From positions 1 to 6,245 of the forward strand of contig JAHDHM010000223.1 in NCBI GenBank assembly GCA_020631315.1: DNA of 6,245 nt, written 5' to 3'. The notes beneath the pieces were generated by a model. It was not told the DNA's origin and did no database searches. It saw nothing but the letters and a program-made list of their open reading frames with translations. Below are positions 5,689-6,245 of the stretch, piece after piece. Position numbers and translations under genes: made by a program. The stretch's first letter is position 1. Each line of letters starts with the position of its first letter. The stretch comes from Acidimicrobiales bacterium (GTDB taxonomy: Bacteria; Actinomycetota; Acidimicrobiia; Acidimicrobiales; Poriferisodaliceae).

Positions 5689-6245
5689 TCACTCCACCCG
5701 AAGCGGTGCGTCCGCTTCGGTCATGTCGCCGAGGTCGTCACGCCCGATCATCACGAACCCGGCCTTGATCACCTCGGCCAGGATCTGCATGCCCCACAGC
5801 ACGAAGGCGACGAACAGCATCGCCTTGATCGGACCCAACGGCAGGTTGTCGGCGTCGGGTGCCTCTTCCCAGGTCTTCCACACCTGCCAGCCCTCGGGCC
5901 ACGTGCCGTCGAACTTCTGCCCGAGCGACGTACCGGCGAAGCCCCAGAGGATCCGGCTGCCCATGAACAGGAACGGCAGCATCAGGAAGGTGTGGAGTAC
6001 GAAGTCGAGCCACGCCTTCACCTTGTTCGCGAAGTCGGCCCACCAGAAGTCGATGCGGGGGTTCACGCCGGCCTTCACGCCGTACCCGACGCCGAGGAGG
6101 AACAGGGCGGCGAACGCCTGCCAGGCAAGGCTCGTGCTCTGGCCGATCAGGATGTCCTGGTCGACGTAGTCGTTGCCGTACCGGGTGATCACGTTGAACA
6201 GCGACACCACGAACACGACCCAACCGAGGCGCCACGCAATGGCGC
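5689..6245 (-). CDS. dctQ: TRAP transporter small permease subunit DctQ, N-terminus beyond window
   Basis: The last 184 residues of the small membrane subunit that pairs with DctM and is needed for transport. The frame is open through the right edge, so the 5' end is missing; the GTG at 6216 lies inside the first membrane helix and is not the real start. Four hydrophobic helices are visible: one ending in VVSLFNVITRYGN, the characteristic end of DctQ helix 1; one around WQAFAALFLLGVGYGV; one around FVLHTFLMLPFLFMGSRILW; and one around MLFVAFVLWGMQILAEVI. NPRIDFWW matches the conserved arginine/aspartate motif after helix 2. The hydrophilic stretch before helix 4 is longer than in short DctQ proteins, as in TakQ-like subunits. 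It ends in a charged tail just before dctM, which starts 5 nt later or overlaps by 4 nt, indicating a single operon. Confidence 0.9.
   Translation of the reverse strand, partial: AIAWRLGWVVFVVSLFNVITRYGNDYVDQDILIGQSTSLAWQAFAALFLLGVGYGVKAGVNPRIDFWWADFANKVKAWLDFVLHTFLMLPFLFMGSRILWGFAGTSLGQKFDGTWPEGWQVWKTWEEAPDADNLPLGPIKAMLFVAFVLWGMQILAEVIKAGFVMIGRDDLGDMTEADAPLRVE

Overview
This is a high-GC stretch from a bacterium, most probably an actinobacterium. The strong G/C bias at third codon positions, a Tat-exported lipoprotein binding protein and a MarP/HtrA-like secreted serine protease fit that group, and a marine or freshwater Acidimicrobiia-type organism is plausible. No rRNA, tRNA, mobile element or CRISPR array is visible, and the taxonomic guess is inference only.

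Layout, right to left along the minus strand. (1) A tripartite TRAP transporter operon, dctQ (cut by the right window edge), dctM and dctP, runs from 6245 down to 2830. It ends in a long imperfect hairpin (2778-2824) that probably acts as a terminator. (2) A plus-strand gene at 2298-2744 encodes a small unrecognised membrane-associated protein and converges on dctP. (3) Diverging from it on the minus strand is an exported trypsin-like serine protease (2299-1664) with a complete His/Asp/Ser triad. Its reading frame stops early, and its apparent C-terminal tail continues in another frame to 1579. (4) Downstream of the protease are glcD (1520-72), an FAD-linked 2-hydroxyacid oxidase subunit, and the first 24 codons of what is probably glcE, whose start overlaps the glcD stop.

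How they may work together. The binding protein belongs to the TakP-like TRAP class, whose characterised members bind small 2-oxo- or 2-hydroxyacids such as pyruvate and lactate. GlcD/GlcE-type flavoenzymes oxidise glycolate or D-lactate type acids. Uptake next to oxidation suggests a small-organic-acid utilisation neighbourhood. However, a convergent gene and a terminator lie between the two modules, so they are not one operon. The protease and the small membrane protein have no obvious role in that pathway.

Most of the window is ordinary. The places worth a second look are the frame break at the protease C-terminus, the shared CATG at which two divergent genes both appear to start, and the TRAP/GlcDE adjacency.
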